From the NCBI RefSeq assembly GCF_007829955.1, contig NZ_VIWX01000002.1, positions 1,178,001 to 1,242,000 of the forward strand: DNA of 64,000 nt, read 5' to 3'. Shown piece by piece: positions 1 to 8,305 of this stretch. The translations under genes were made by a program, and so were the position numbers. The notes below the pieces were generated by a model. It made no database searches and was not told the origin of the DNA. It was given only the letters and a program-made list of their open reading frames with translations. How positions within the stretch are numbered: position 1 is the first letter of the stretch; each line of letters starts with the position of its first letter. The stretch is from Saccharopolyspora dendranthemae. Lineage in GTDB: Bacteria > Actinomycetota > Actinomycetes > Mycobacteriales > Pseudonocardiaceae.

Positions 1-243
1 GGGTCCGGTACCGATTCGACGACAGGCCGCTGCCCGTACTCGTGCACTCGCACCGCTCGCACCGCGGACCACCTCCGGCTCCACCAGGACGGGTCCGTCC
101 CAGGTTGCGCCGAAGTGGCCATGAGCGCCTGTTGGAAATGCCTGCTGACTCGTTCAAGTCAGCGTCCGGCCGGGCGTCGATTCCCCCTCGCCGGAGGCTG
201 GTTCTCGCCCGTCAGCTGCGGACGCGCTTGCCGCGCAAGGGGT
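1..243. other. left-edge region without an assignable gene
   Basis: No recognisable gene lies here. A plus-strand reading frame enters from the left edge and stays open to 284, but the peptide is arginine/proline-rich and looks like out-of-frame GC-rich sequence. It overlaps the end of the cold-shock gene on the other strand. It could include the 3' end of a gene that starts outside the window. Confidence 0.4.
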
Positions 244-633
244 TCAGGCGTCGACCCAACCGTGGCGGACGGCGATCTGGGTGAGCTTCTGGCGGACCTG
301 CAGGATCTGCTCCGCCGTCATCGTCGGAGCCGAGGTCAGCAGCGCCTCGGTGACGGTCTCGTGGAACTCCTTGGCCGACAGCACGTCGAAGAGCTCCTCC
401 TCCGCCGGCTGCTCGCCGGTCGGAGCCGACTGCCGCAGGATCTGGACGTGGGAGGCCTTGGGGCCGCGGTCGCTGTCCTCCAGGTCGAACTCGACCACCA
501 CACCGGGCGCGACCAACCGCTTGTCGAAGGTCAGGTCGTTCACGTGGATGAAGACGTCCTCCCCGCCGACGTCGGGGGCTACGAAGCCGTACCCGCGCAC
601 CTCGTCGAACCGGAGGACCTTGCCCGTGACCAT
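244..633 (-). CDS. cold-shock domain protein with C-terminal extension
   Basis: The 129-residue product opens with a cold-shock (CspA-type OB-fold) domain. The RNP1-like motif GYGFV follows GKVLRFDEVR, and the RNP2-like motif DVFIHV follows about 12 residues later. This fold binds single-stranded RNA or DNA and acts as an RNA chaperone in the cytoplasm. Classical CspA proteins are about 67 residues. Here the second half is a family-typical actinobacterial extension of unknown role, ending in a helix-rich stretch. The start was placed at the Met of MVTGKVLRF, after a GGGGAGCGGC purine-rich stretch, because 11 further upstream residues add nothing to the domain. The gene stands alone and the next gene upstream is also on the minus strand. 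Confidence 0.85.
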   Translation of the reverse strand: MVTGKVLRFDEVRGYGFVAPDVGGEDVFIHVNDLTFDKRLVAPGVVVEFDLEDSDRGPKASHVQILRQSAPTGEQPAEEELFDVLSAKEFHETVTEALLTSAPTMTAEQILQVRQKLTQIAVRHGWVDA

Positions 634-734
634 CTGCCGCTCCCCGCCTTCACCCCGAACCCGCACCGCAGGCCCGGGACTCTACCTCCGGGCTGTTCGC
701 CGCGGCCATCCGTGTCCGATGAGGACGTCGCGGT

Positions 735-935
735 TCACCGGCGCGGCATCGGGATGTCGGTGTCGGGCCGGCTGCGCTCCTGGGGGCCGTGCTCGATGAA
801 GTCCGCGGCGAACTTGATCCCCGCCTGGTACGCCTCGACCCGGGCCCGGCCGATCTCGGCTTCGATCGTCTCCGGGTACAGCTCCTCGGCCAGCGAGCGG
901 ATCTCCGCCAATCGGCTGCGGGTCTCCTCATCCAT
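735..935 (-). CDS. small conserved-type hypothetical protein
   Basis: This is a 66-residue acidic helical protein (MDEETRSRLAEIRSLAEELYPETIEAE...). I do not recognise the family. It has no signal peptide, membrane segment or cysteine. The start is uncertain: ATG at 935 has AAGGATGG at good distance, while ATG at 947 would add four residues but has no spaced ribosome-binding site. Codon usage has the GC-rich third positions of the real genes around it. It lies about 100 bases upstream of the cold-shock gene on the same strand and may be co-transcribed with it. Confidence 0.55.
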   Translation of the reverse strand: MDEETRSRLAEIRSLAEELYPETIEAEIGRARVEAYQAGIKFAADFIEHGPQERSRPDTDIPMPRR

Positions 936-1149
936 CCTGTCCGCCATCCTTCCGCGTGAACATCTCCGAGGGATCCTCACTGCTGTTCGCGTTCTTCGCA
1001 CGGCCGACGGCAAGGCTAGCGGCGCACCCCCGCCGATCCCGATCAGGTGAACAGGGCACTCCCGTTAGCCCGGACACCACCCCGGGTCACCGCTGTCGAT
1101 CAGCGGTTACGATCCGCCGGGCAAGCTGCGGAGAGGGCGTGGAGGTGGC

Positions 1150-1905
1150 ATGAGCGACGGGCGGCTGCGGCTGGAAGTCGATCAGAACGTGGCCCGGATC
1201 ACCATCGAGAATTCCGGTAAGCGGAATGCGATGAACGCCGCGATGTGGCGGCGGCTGCCGGACCTGCTCACCGAGATCACCGCCGATCCCGAGGTGCGCG
1301 TCGTGGTGCTCACCGGCGCCGGGGACGCGTTCTGCGCGGGAGCCGACATCTCGGAGCTGCACGAGATCGAGGGCCCCGAGGGCAGCGCCACCGAGCCCGC
1401 CGAGCGCGCGTTGCTGGCCTGCCCGCTGCCGACGATCGCGCTGATCAACGGGCTGTGCATCGGCGGCGGTTGCCAGCTCGCGGCCGCCTGCGATCTGCGG
1501 ATCACCGCCGACTCAGCGGTTTTCGGCATCACCCCGGCCAAGCTCGGTGTGGTGTACCCGCCGTCGAGCATCGCGAGGCTGACGGAGCTGGTCGGACCGT
1601 CGGCGGCGAAGCTGCTCCTGTTCTCGGCGGACCTCTTCGACGCCGAACGTGCGCTGGGGATGGGGCTGGTCGACGAGGTCGTCGCCGACCCGGCCGCGCG
1701 GACCGACGAACTGGCCAGGACCATCGCGAGCCGGTCGCAGCTGAGCGTGCGGGCGTCCAAGGAGCTGGTGGACCTGGCCTCGCGCGGAGACTCGCTGTCC
1801 GAGAGCGCCGCGCGCTGGCACGACGTCGCGACGCGCAGCGGCGAGACCGCCGAGGGAGTCGGCGCCTTCCTGGAACGCCGACCGGCGGTATTTCCCTACG
1901 CGTAG
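1150..1905 (+). CDS. crotonase-fold enoyl-CoA hydratase/isomerase-like protein
   Basis: The 251-residue product has crotonase-superfamily features: an N-terminal beta-rich half with the oxyanion motif AGADIS around residue 60-65 and the second oxyanion loop GGGCQL around residue 100. These proteins bind acyl-CoA and carry out hydration, isomerisation or decarboxylation in the cytoplasm. The two glutamates used by classical hydratases are not where expected. The first is glutamine in GGGCQLAAACD, and the second region reads FGITPAKLGVVYP, as in methylmalonyl-CoA decarboxylase-like members. A plain enoyl-CoA hydratase activity is therefore doubtful. GAGGTGGC precedes the ATG. The gene stands alone and is divergent from the small gene at 735-935. 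Confidence 0.8.
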   Translation: MSDGRLRLEVDQNVARITIENSGKRNAMNAAMWRRLPDLLTEITADPEVRVVVLTGAGDAFCAGADISELHEIEGPEGSATEPAERALLACPLPTIALINGLCIGGGCQLAAACDLRITADSAVFGITPAKLGVVYPPSSIARLTELVGPSAAKLLLFSADLFDAERALGMGLVDEVVADPAARTDELARTIASRSQLSVRASKELVDLASRGDSLSESAARWHDVATRSGETAEGVGAFLERRPAVFPYA

Positions 1906-2092
1906 CGGAAACGACACGGGTTCGGGCACGTCACCGCGCAGGTCGATCCACTGTGGACCTGCTGCGGAACCGGCGGTTACCGCGCCCTACACGCACTGTT
2001 CATCCTTTTCGCGGTGATCGGACCCCCGGTGCCGCTCTAACGTCGCGGTGCCCGAACACCATGCACTCCCACCGCGCACCGGAGGAAAAGCA

Positions 2093-3235
2093 GTGGAACG
2101 TCGCACCTTCCTGCGCGCCGCCGTCACCGGCGGTGCCGCTGTCGCCTTCGGCTTCAGCGTGACCCGCGAAGCCATCGCCTACCCCGCCCAGACCGGGCCC
2201 AGCCCGTACGGTCCCCTGCAGGCGGCCGACGCCAACGGCCTCGAGCTGCCTGCCGACTTCACCAGCCGCGTCCTGGCGCACACCGGCGACGCCGTGACCG
2301 GGACCGACCACACCTGGCACGGCGCGCCCGACGGCGGTGCCTGCTTCGCCGACGGCGACGGGTGGATCTACGTCTCCAACTCCGAACTCCCGCTCGGCAC
2401 CGGCGGAGTCAGCGCCCTGCGCTTCGACGCGGCGGCCGGCATCACCGGGGCCTACCCGATCCTGTCCGGCACCACGCAGAACTGCTCCGGCGGCGCGACC
2501 CCGTGGAACACCTGGCTGTCCTGCGAGGAGACCGACCGCGGCTACGTCTTCGAAGCCGACCCGTGGGGCGGCGAGGCGACCCGCAGGGACGCGATGGGCC
2601 GGTTCAAGCACGAGGCCGCGGCCGCCGACCCGGACCGCGAGGTCGTCTACCTGACCGAGGACGAATCAGACGGCAACTTCTACCGCTTCGTCCCGACCAT
2701 CTGGGGCGACATGTCGGCCGGCACCCTGCAGGTGCTCGCCGAGGCCGACGGCGCGCTGACCTGGATCGACGTTCCGGACCCGACCGGGGCCACGATCCGC
2801 ACCCGCCACCAGGTCGACACCGCGCGGATCTTCGACGGGGGCGAAGGCGCCCACTACCGCAACGGCACCTGCTTCTTCACCACCAAGGGCGACAACCGCG
2901 TCTGGGCCTACGACGCGGCGGCCAACGTCCTCCACATCGCCTACGACGACGACCTCACCCCGAACGGCCCGCTCAGCGGTGTCGACAACATCACCAGCGG
3001 TCAGGCCGGGGACCTCTACGTCGCCGAGGACGGCGGCAACATGGAGATCTGCATCATCACGCCCGACGACGTGGTGGCCCCGTTCCTGCGGCTGACGGGT
3101 CAGGACGAGTCCGAGCTGTGCGGCGTGGCCTTCAACCCGGCGGGTGACCGCTTGTACTTCTCCTCGCAGCGAGGCCCGGCCGGCGACAGCGGTGACGGCT
3201 ACACCTACGAGATCACCGGCCCGTTCCGGAAGTGA
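2093..3235 (+). CDS. Tat-exported DUF839/PhoX-like phosphatase
   Basis: The 380-residue protein begins with a twin-arginine signal (ERRTFLRAAVTGGAAVAFGF), so it should be exported folded by the Tat system. The mature part is a DUF839/PhoX-type beta-propeller. It contains the segment SGGATPWNTWLSCEE near residue 145 and an acidic, metal-ligand-rich second half (TEDESDGNFYRF, AYDDDLTPNGPL, AEDGGNMEI). PhoX relatives are calcium/iron-dependent alkaline phosphatases acting outside the membrane. This one is shorter than the usual 450-650 residues, so its substrate is uncertain. The start is GTG, 7 bases after GGAGG at 2081; an upstream in-frame codon would bury the Tat signal. It converges on the MarR gene with no gap. 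Confidence 0.8.
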   Translation: MERRTFLRAAVTGGAAVAFGFSVTREAIAYPAQTGPSPYGPLQAADANGLELPADFTSRVLAHTGDAVTGTDHTWHGAPDGGACFADGDGWIYVSNSELPLGTGGVSALRFDAAAGITGAYPILSGTTQNCSGGATPWNTWLSCEETDRGYVFEADPWGGEATRRDAMGRFKHEAAAADPDREVVYLTEDESDGNFYRFVPTIWGDMSAGTLQVLAEADGALTWIDVPDPTGATIRTRHQVDTARIFDGGEGAHYRNGTCFFTTKGDNRVWAYDAAANVLHIAYDDDLTPNGPLSGVDNITSGQAGDLYVAEDGGNMEICIITPDDVVAPFLRLTGQDESELCGVAFNPAGDRLYFSSQRGPAGDSGDGYTYEITGPFRK

Positions 3236-3697
3236 TCATCCGCGGTCGAGCGCGCGGCGACTGGCGCCGATGACCTTGCTCAGGACGGCGTGGAGCTCTT
3301 CGAGGTCGGAGAGCTCCACGCCCAGGGCCTCGACGATCCGGTACGGGATCTTCTCGGCCTCCGCGCGCAGCTGCGCGCCCTGCTCGGTCAGCGCGACCTC
3401 CAGCTTGCGCTCGTCGCTGCGGCTGCGGGAGCGCACCACGTAGCCCACCGCTTCCAGCCGCTTGAGCAGCGGTGAGAGCGTGGCCGCATCGGCGTGCAGC
3501 GCCTCGCAGAGGTCGGTGACCGAGCGCGGCGAGCGCTCCCACAGCGCGAGCATCACCAGGTACTGCGGGTGCGTGAGGTTCATCGGCGCCAGCAGCGGCC
3601 GGTACAACGAGATGACGTTGCGGGAGGCGACCGAGAGCGCGAAGCACACCTGGCGGTCGAGGGCGAGCGGGTCCTCGCCCAGGTCGGGAGTCTGCAC
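3236..3697 (-). CDS. MarR-family transcriptional regulator
   Basis: The 153-residue protein is a typical winged-helix MarR regulator. It has an N-terminal dimerisation helix, the recognition region SVTDLCEALHADAATLSPLLKRLEA (split here by position 60-85), and the wing YVVRSRSRSDERKLEVALT. These dimers bind inverted repeats and release DNA when a phenolic or oxidant ligand binds. The gene is divergent from the DUF5313 membrane gene. The 49-base space between them carries an inverted repeat at 3723-3746, which suggests autoregulation and control of that neighbour. No ligand can be inferred. Confidence 0.88.
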   Translation of the reverse strand: MQTPDLGEDPLALDRQVCFALSVASRNVISLYRPLLAPMNLTHPQYLVMLALWERSPRSVTDLCEALHADAATLSPLLKRLEAVGYVVRSRSRSDERKLEVALTEQGAQLRAEAEKIPYRIVEALGVELSDLEELHAVLSKVIGASRRALDRG

Positions 3698-3722
3698 GGG
3701 GTCAGCTTACCCACATTCCACG

Positions 3723-3746
3723 ACACGCTAATAGTTAGTGTGCTAA
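3723..3746. promoter_or_regulatory. probable MarR operator
   Basis: The divergent spacer contains CTAA, TTAG and CTAA half-sites in succession. ACACGCTAA (3723-3731) faces TTAGTGTGC (3735-3743) as an imperfect inverted repeat with 7 of 9 positions matching. This AT-richer palindrome ends at the ATG at 3747. Repression of both flanking genes by the MarR protein is inference. Confidence 0.55.
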
Positions 3747-4160
3747 ATGTTGGGTGTGAGCCGAAGCCCTGACTCCCACCTCGTGCGCCCGAACCCGCTG
3801 CTGTGGATCTGGTACGCCTTCGGGGGCCGACTGCCCGCTCGCCACCGGGAATGGGTCCTGCACGACGTCACCAGCCGGACCTGGGTGCTGCGGCACGTGT
3901 CCCGCAGCCTCGTGCAGATCTCCCCCGGCCTGCTGTTCCTGCTGATGCCGGGCCCGCTGTGGATCCGGGCGATGTCGGTGCTCGGCGGCGTCATCCTCGC
4001 GCTCTGGTACTCCCTGTCGTACATGGAGCACACCTGCGAGTACCGGCTGCACAAGCACGGCTACCCGATCGGCACCGGCCGCGCGACCCGCGAGGCCGCG
4101 CACGCCGAGACCCGCGCCCGGAAGGCCTCCCGCTACGACGAGATCTACCGCAACGGCTGA
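3747..4160 (+). CDS. DUF5313-type small membrane protein
   Basis: The 137-residue protein matches the actinobacterial DUF5313 pattern: an N-terminal RPNPLLWIWYAFGGRLP segment, WVLHDVTS, and two hydrophobic segments at about residues 58-72 and 76-92. A charged C-terminal tail follows (THE-rich, ARKASRYDEIYRNG). Function is unknown. The ATG at 3747 overlaps the end of the operator-like repeat and lacks a clear ribosome-binding site, so a GTG at 3783 (RPNPLLW...) is a possible alternative start. It faces away from a MarR gene, which probably controls it. Confidence 0.7.
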   Translation: MLGVSRSPDSHLVRPNPLLWIWYAFGGRLPARHREWVLHDVTSRTWVLRHVSRSLVQISPGLLFLLMPGPLWIRAMSVLGGVILALWYSLSYMEHTCEYRLHKHGYPIGTGRATREAAHAETRARKASRYDEIYRNG

Positions 4161-4202
4161 CCGGGGTGGCAATCCCGGTTGCCGCAGTGGCAAGGTGGTG
4201 GG

Positions 4203-4805
4203 GTGGACGAGGAATTCGGGCAGGCGCTGGAAGCCGTCGGACCGCGGTTGCGGGCGCTGCGGCGGCAGCGGGAAACAACCCTGGCCGACCTCTCCCACGC
4301 CACCGGCATCTCGGTGAGCACCCTGTCGAGACTGGAATCCGGCTCCCGGAAGCCGACTCTCGAACTGCTGCTGCCGCTGGCCAAGGCGCACGGGGTCACG
4401 CTCGACGAGCTCGTCGACGCGCCGCCCACGGGTGACCCCAGGGTGCACCTGCGGCCCGTCAAGCGAGGCGGCATGACCATGCTGCCGCTGACCCGCCGGG
4501 CGGGCGGGATCCAGGCCTACAAGCTGATCATTCCCGCCGGCAGCGACCGCACCGAACCCGATCCGCAGACGCACGAGGGCTACGAGTGGCTCTACGTCCT
4601 CAATGGACGGTTGCGGATGGTGCTCGGCGAGCACGACCTGATCCTCGCCCCGGGTGAGGCCGCGGAGTTCGACACCCGGGTGCCGCACTGGTTCGGCGCC
4701 GCCGACGGCAGGTCCGTGGAGTTCCTGAGCCTGTTCGGCAAGCAGGGCGAACGAGCCCACCTGAGGGCTCGCCCCAAGGACCATCCCGAACGCCGGACAC
4801 CTTGA
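4203..4805 (+). CDS. XRE-family regulator with C-terminal cupin domain
   Basis: The 200-residue protein has an N-terminal helix-turn-helix (residues about 14-68) with the pattern TLADLSHATGISVSTLSRLE. A cupin beta-barrel follows (about 100-190) with EGYEWLYVLNGRLRMVLG and the HWFGAAD region. Such XRE-cupin proteins repress or activate nearby metabolic genes on binding a small ligand in the cupin. The chosen GTG start has AAGGTGG just upstream. It is followed 82 bases later by an SDR gene on the same strand, a plausible target, but no operator stands out. Confidence 0.85.
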   Translation: MDEEFGQALEAVGPRLRALRRQRETTLADLSHATGISVSTLSRLESGSRKPTLELLLPLAKAHGVTLDELVDAPPTGDPRVHLRPVKRGGMTMLPLTRRAGGIQAYKLIIPAGSDRTEPDPQTHEGYEWLYVLNGRLRMVLGEHDLILAPGEAAEFDTRVPHWFGAADGRSVEFLSLFGKQGERAHLRARPKDHPERRTP

Positions 4806-4887
4806 TCGCACCACCCGGTCGCTCCCGACCGGCGCAGCCACCTCGCGTTAGGTTGGGGCGACGCGTGGAGCACGAGGAGGAGTGCCG

Positions 4888-5628
4888 ATGAGCAAGCCAA
4901 CGCCGGTGGCCGTGGTCACCGGAGCCAGCAGCGGGATCGGCGCGGCCAGCGCCAGGGCCCTGGCCGACGCGGGCTTCGAGGTCGTGCTCGGCGCTCGCAG
5001 GCTGGACCGGCTGCAGGAGATCACCGACGAGATCGGCGGCCGGTCGCTGGAACTCGACGTCACCGACCAGGCGTCGGTCGACGCGTTCACGGCCGCCGTC
5101 GAGCGCTGCGACCTGCTGGTCAACAACGCCGGCGGCGCGGTCGGCGCGGAGACCCTCCTGGAGGCCAAGGACGAGGACTGGCAGTGGATGTACGAGACCA
5201 ACGTGATGGGCACCCTGCGGGTGACCCGCGCGCTGCTGCCGAAGCTGCTGGAGTCCGGTGACGGGCAGGTCATCAACATCGGGTCGGTCGCGGGCCGCGA
5301 GCCCTACGCCACCGGAGGTGGCTACAACGCCGCGAAGCACGCGGTCGCGGCGCTGACCCGCGTGCTGCGGCTGGAGATGTTCGGCGAGCCGATCCGGGTG
5401 TGCGAGATCGACCCGGGTCTGGTGCAGACGGACTTCAGCCTGGTCCGCTTCCGCGGCGACCAGGACAAGGCCGACGCCGTCTACGAGGGGACCAACCCGC
5501 TGACCGCGCAGGACGTCGCCGAGACCGTCTCCTGGGTCGCGACTCGGCCGTCGCACGTCAACGTCGACCAGATCCTGCTGCTCGCGCGCGACCAGACCTC
5601 CGCGCGCGTGATCAACCGGTCCGAATGA
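4888..5628 (+). CDS. short-chain dehydrogenase/reductase
   Basis: The 246-residue protein has the classical SDR layout: the NAD(P) motif TGASSGIG near the N-terminus, NNAGG near residue 82, and the catalytic YNAAK around 150 with an upstream serine in NIGSVAG. It resembles the YdfG/3-hydroxy acid dehydrogenase group, which reduces or oxidises small hydroxy acids or serine with NADP, but the substrate cannot be read from sequence. GGAGGAG sits 8 bases before the ATG. It lies behind an XRE-cupin regulator and converges with the PLP-dependent dehydratase. Confidence 0.85.
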   Translation: MSKPTPVAVVTGASSGIGAASARALADAGFEVVLGARRLDRLQEITDEIGGRSLELDVTDQASVDAFTAAVERCDLLVNNAGGAVGAETLLEAKDEDWQWMYETNVMGTLRVTRALLPKLLESGDGQVINIGSVAGREPYATGGGYNAAKHAVAALTRVLRLEMFGEPIRVCEIDPGLVQTDFSLVRFRGDQDKADAVYEGTNPLTAQDVAETVSWVATRPSHVNVDQILLLARDQTSARVINRSE

Positions 5629-5659
5629 CCCGCGCCGGGGCTGGGTTTCCCGCCAACGC

Positions 5660-6613
5660 TCAGCCCCGGAACCGGTCGGCCCAGGCCATCACGTCGTCCG
5701 GGGCCGCGTTGCCGCCGCAGACGACGAGGCCGAGCCGGACGCCGGCGCGCTCGGCGAGGATCCGGCGGGCGGCGGGCAGCAGGCACCCCGCCGCCGGTTC
5801 CGCCCACAGCTTCGCGTGCTGCGCGAGGTCCAGCACGCCCCGCACCGCATCGGAATCCGGCACCACGAGAACGTCGTCGACCAGCTCGCGCACGTGCTCG
5901 TAGGTCAGCTCCGACACCGCCGGTGCGCTCAGGGTCGACACGATCGACGACAGCTCCACCGGTAGCGGCCCGCCGTTGGCCAACGCCGCCGACATGGCTT
6001 CGGCGCCCGCGGTTTCCACTCCCCAGATGCGGACGCCGGGCCGCTTCGCGCGCAGCGCCGTCGCCACGCCCGAGATCAGGCCGCCGCCACCGATGCTGAC
6101 CAGCACGTCGGTGAGCTCGCCGGCGTCCTCGGCGAACTCCAGCCCGACCGTGCCCTGCGCGGCGATCACCACCGGGTCGTCGAACGGGTGCACCAGCGTG
6201 CTGCCGCCGACGCGCAACTGCTCGGTGAGGGCGAACGCCGCCGCCATGTCCTCGGCGACGCGCACCGTCGCCCCTGCGGACTCGGCCACCTCGACCGCGC
6301 GCGCGGGTGCGGATCGGGGCATCACCACGGTGGCGTCGACTCCCAGAGCACCGGCCATCACCGCCAGCCCGATCCCGTGGTTGCCGCCGCTGACCGCGAC
6401 GACACCGGCAGCGCGCTCGGCATCGGTCAGCGACAGGAGCTTCGCCACCGCGCCACGCGCCTTGAACGAACCGGTCCGCTGCAGCAGCTCCAGCTTCGCG
6501 GTGACCGGCACCCCGAGCAGCTCCGACAGGCCCGGACTGGCCACCGTCGGCGTCCGCACCACGTGCCCTTCGATCGCGCGCGCAGCGGCCTCGACGTCCT
6601 CGATACCGATCAT
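5660..6613 (-). CDS. PLP-dependent threonine/serine dehydratase-like enzyme
   Basis: The 317-residue protein belongs to fold-type II PLP enzymes. The lysine motif is TGSFKARGA at about 46-54, the phosphate/substrate loop is SGGNHGIG near 75, and the glycine loop is GGGGLISG near 170. It lacks the C-terminal ACT domain of biosynthetic IlvA, so it resembles catabolic threonine/serine dehydratase or serine racemase, which deaminate the hydroxy amino acid to a 2-oxo acid. The start is the second of two adjacent possible codons, downstream of GGGAGGACGA. The gene stands alone. Confidence 0.85.
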   Translation of the reverse strand: MIGIEDVEAAARAIEGHVVRTPTVASPGLSELLGVPVTAKLELLQRTGSFKARGAVAKLLSLTDAERAAGVVAVSGGNHGIGLAVMAGALGVDATVVMPRSAPARAVEVAESAGATVRVAEDMAAAFALTEQLRVGGSTLVHPFDDPVVIAAQGTVGLEFAEDAGELTDVLVSIGGGGLISGVATALRAKRPGVRIWGVETAGAEAMSAALANGGPLPVELSSIVSTLSAPAVSELTYEHVRELVDDVLVVPDSDAVRGVLDLAQHAKLWAEPAAGCLLPAARRILAERAGVRLGLVVCGGNAAPDDVMAWADRFRG

Positions 6614-6834
6614 CACTCGTCCTCCCGGAAATCCCTCCCCGCACCGTAGTCACCCGCACGGCCGAACGCGGCGCCGGATCGACCACGGCAGGTGAGTCCA
6701 CTGTGGATCCTCATTGGCGTTCGAGTGAACAACATCTCTTCCGGAGAAGTGAAAACTCCTCCCATCCGGAGGGTGTCGGGCGGCCGACGTCCTCACTAGT
6801 ATTCAACCCGATGCCATCGGTGCCTGGGGTGAAC

Positions 6835-8301
6835 ATGGCCGGAGGAGCGGAGTTAGGCAGAAGCAGCTCGTTGACCCTGGTGAGCGCGCTGTTGCGGGTG
6901 CCCTTCCTGAACGAGGTGTCCAGCCGCACCACCGTCGTGCAGCTCGTCGGCGAGGTGCTCGGCGAACCCTTCTCCGTCGCCGAGCACGCCCACCCGTTCC
7001 AGCACATCTGGAACATCGTCGAGGCCTGCCGCCGCCATCCCGAGGGGTTCGATGCGCTGTCGCACGTGCTGGGTCAGGTCGAGGGCAACTCCCTGCCGAT
7101 GCACGAGGTCGACCGCATCATCGGCGACATGCGCACCACCGGTCTCTGGCCCGACACCGAGTACCAGCGCCTGCTCGCGCTGCTCTCCGGCGTCTCCGTC
7201 CCGGACCTGCCCGACATCTACCAGCACGTCACCGGAGCCGCCGGGCACCGGTTGCCGCCAGGCTCGACGGTCGCGGAACATCTCAACGCGGCCAACGTCC
7301 TCAACGCCGACAGCAACGGCCTGCCCAAGCTGCTGTCGCTGATCGAACACCTCGCACCCACGGTGCGCGCGGACCTGTCGGCCGAACTGCACGCCTGGGC
7401 CGACGCGCAGGCCGGACGCCTGGGTCTGGTCGCCGAGCTGCAGTCGATGCGCGCGAGGTGCGCTCGGCGCCCCGAAGTCCGGGCGGAATCCCGCTCGACC
7501 GCTTACCTGGTCGTGCTCATCCACCCGGATAACCCCTCCGGTCAGCGCTGCCGCCTGGCCCACTGGCGGCAGCTGGATCTCAGCGAGGGTTGGAAACCCA
7601 TGCGCGGCAGCGACGTCGTGGGCGACCTCGACGAGATCAAGCACGCGGTCGCGGGGCTCATCGAGCAGGTCGAGACCGAGTGGTCGCACCTCGACCCCGA
7701 CGTGCGCATCGAGTTCGTGCTGCCGAACGAGCTGATCAACCTCGACGTGGACCAGTGGCCGTGGGAGACCACCTCGAGCATCCCGCAGCCGATCGGCACC
7801 CGGTTCCCCGTCTCGGTGCGCGCGCTGGAGCGGATGCGCGAGGACAAGTACCACCGGCACTGGCGATTGCGCTGGAAGCGCCTCAACAGCTGGCTCCAGG
7901 ACGCCGGAACCCTCCCGGAGGAGGCCAATCACTGGGCCGGTGGGCAGAACCCGGACGCGCTCGGCGGCGTGCTGATGCGCGACATGAGCCTGCTGTCGAT
8001 GGTGCTCGGGGAACCTCCGGAGCCCGGCAGCAGCGGACTCGACGACGTCGTGGTCGGCGTGCGCGACGGCATCCCGCTGATGCTGTGGCACCGGAAGGAT
8101 TGCGCGAGCGAGGAATTCCGGGACCTGGTGAAAGGAGTCCTCCACGGCGAGGGCGAGCCGGTGCTCGAACGCGTCCGGCTGGCCCGCGCCGACGCTCGCG
8201 CGGAGCGAAAACCGGGACATGCCGGGAACGCGCTCACGGTCCTCTGGGACGATCCGGACCGCGTGGTCACTCCCACGCTCGTCCGCCCGCCGAAAGGGTG
8301 A
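6835..8301 (+). CDS. VMAP-like adaptor with N-terminal effector-associated domain
   Basis: The 488-residue protein starts with an effector-associated domain (EAD2-like), residues about 13-100, including LVSALLRVPFLNEVSSR and VEGNSLPMHEVDRII. The rest matches the vWA-MoxR-associated protein (VMAP) type. YLVVLIHPDNPSGQRCRLAHW is followed by IEFVLPNELINLDVDQWPWE, a conserved VMAP C-terminal signature. In known ternary systems VMAP passes a signal from the MoxR/vWA pair to an effector. No protease or other enzymatic domain is visible here, and the EAD is shared with the SEFIR protein at 15.8-16.6 kb. The start is uncertain: ATG 6835 (GGGGT just upstream) or ATG 6811. It is the first gene of an operon with the ATPase 4 bases downstream. 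Confidence 0.75.
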   Translation: MAGGAELGRSSSLTLVSALLRVPFLNEVSSRTTVVQLVGEVLGEPFSVAEHAHPFQHIWNIVEACRRHPEGFDALSHVLGQVEGNSLPMHEVDRIIGDMRTTGLWPDTEYQRLLALLSGVSVPDLPDIYQHVTGAAGHRLPPGSTVAEHLNAANVLNADSNGLPKLLSLIEHLAPTVRADLSAELHAWADAQAGRLGLVAELQSMRARCARRPEVRAESRSTAYLVVLIHPDNPSGQRCRLAHWRQLDLSEGWKPMRGSDVVGDLDEIKHAVAGLIEQVETEWSHLDPDVRIEFVLPNELINLDVDQWPWETTSSIPQPIGTRFPVSVRALERMREDKYHRHWRLRWKRLNSWLQDAGTLPEEANHWAGGQNPDALGGVLMRDMSLLSMVLGEPPEPGSSGLDDVVVGVRDGIPLMLWHRKDCASEEFRDLVKGVLHGEGEPVLERVRLARADARAERKPGHAGNALTVLWDDPDRVVTPTLVRPPKG

Positions 8302-8305
8302 GTTT

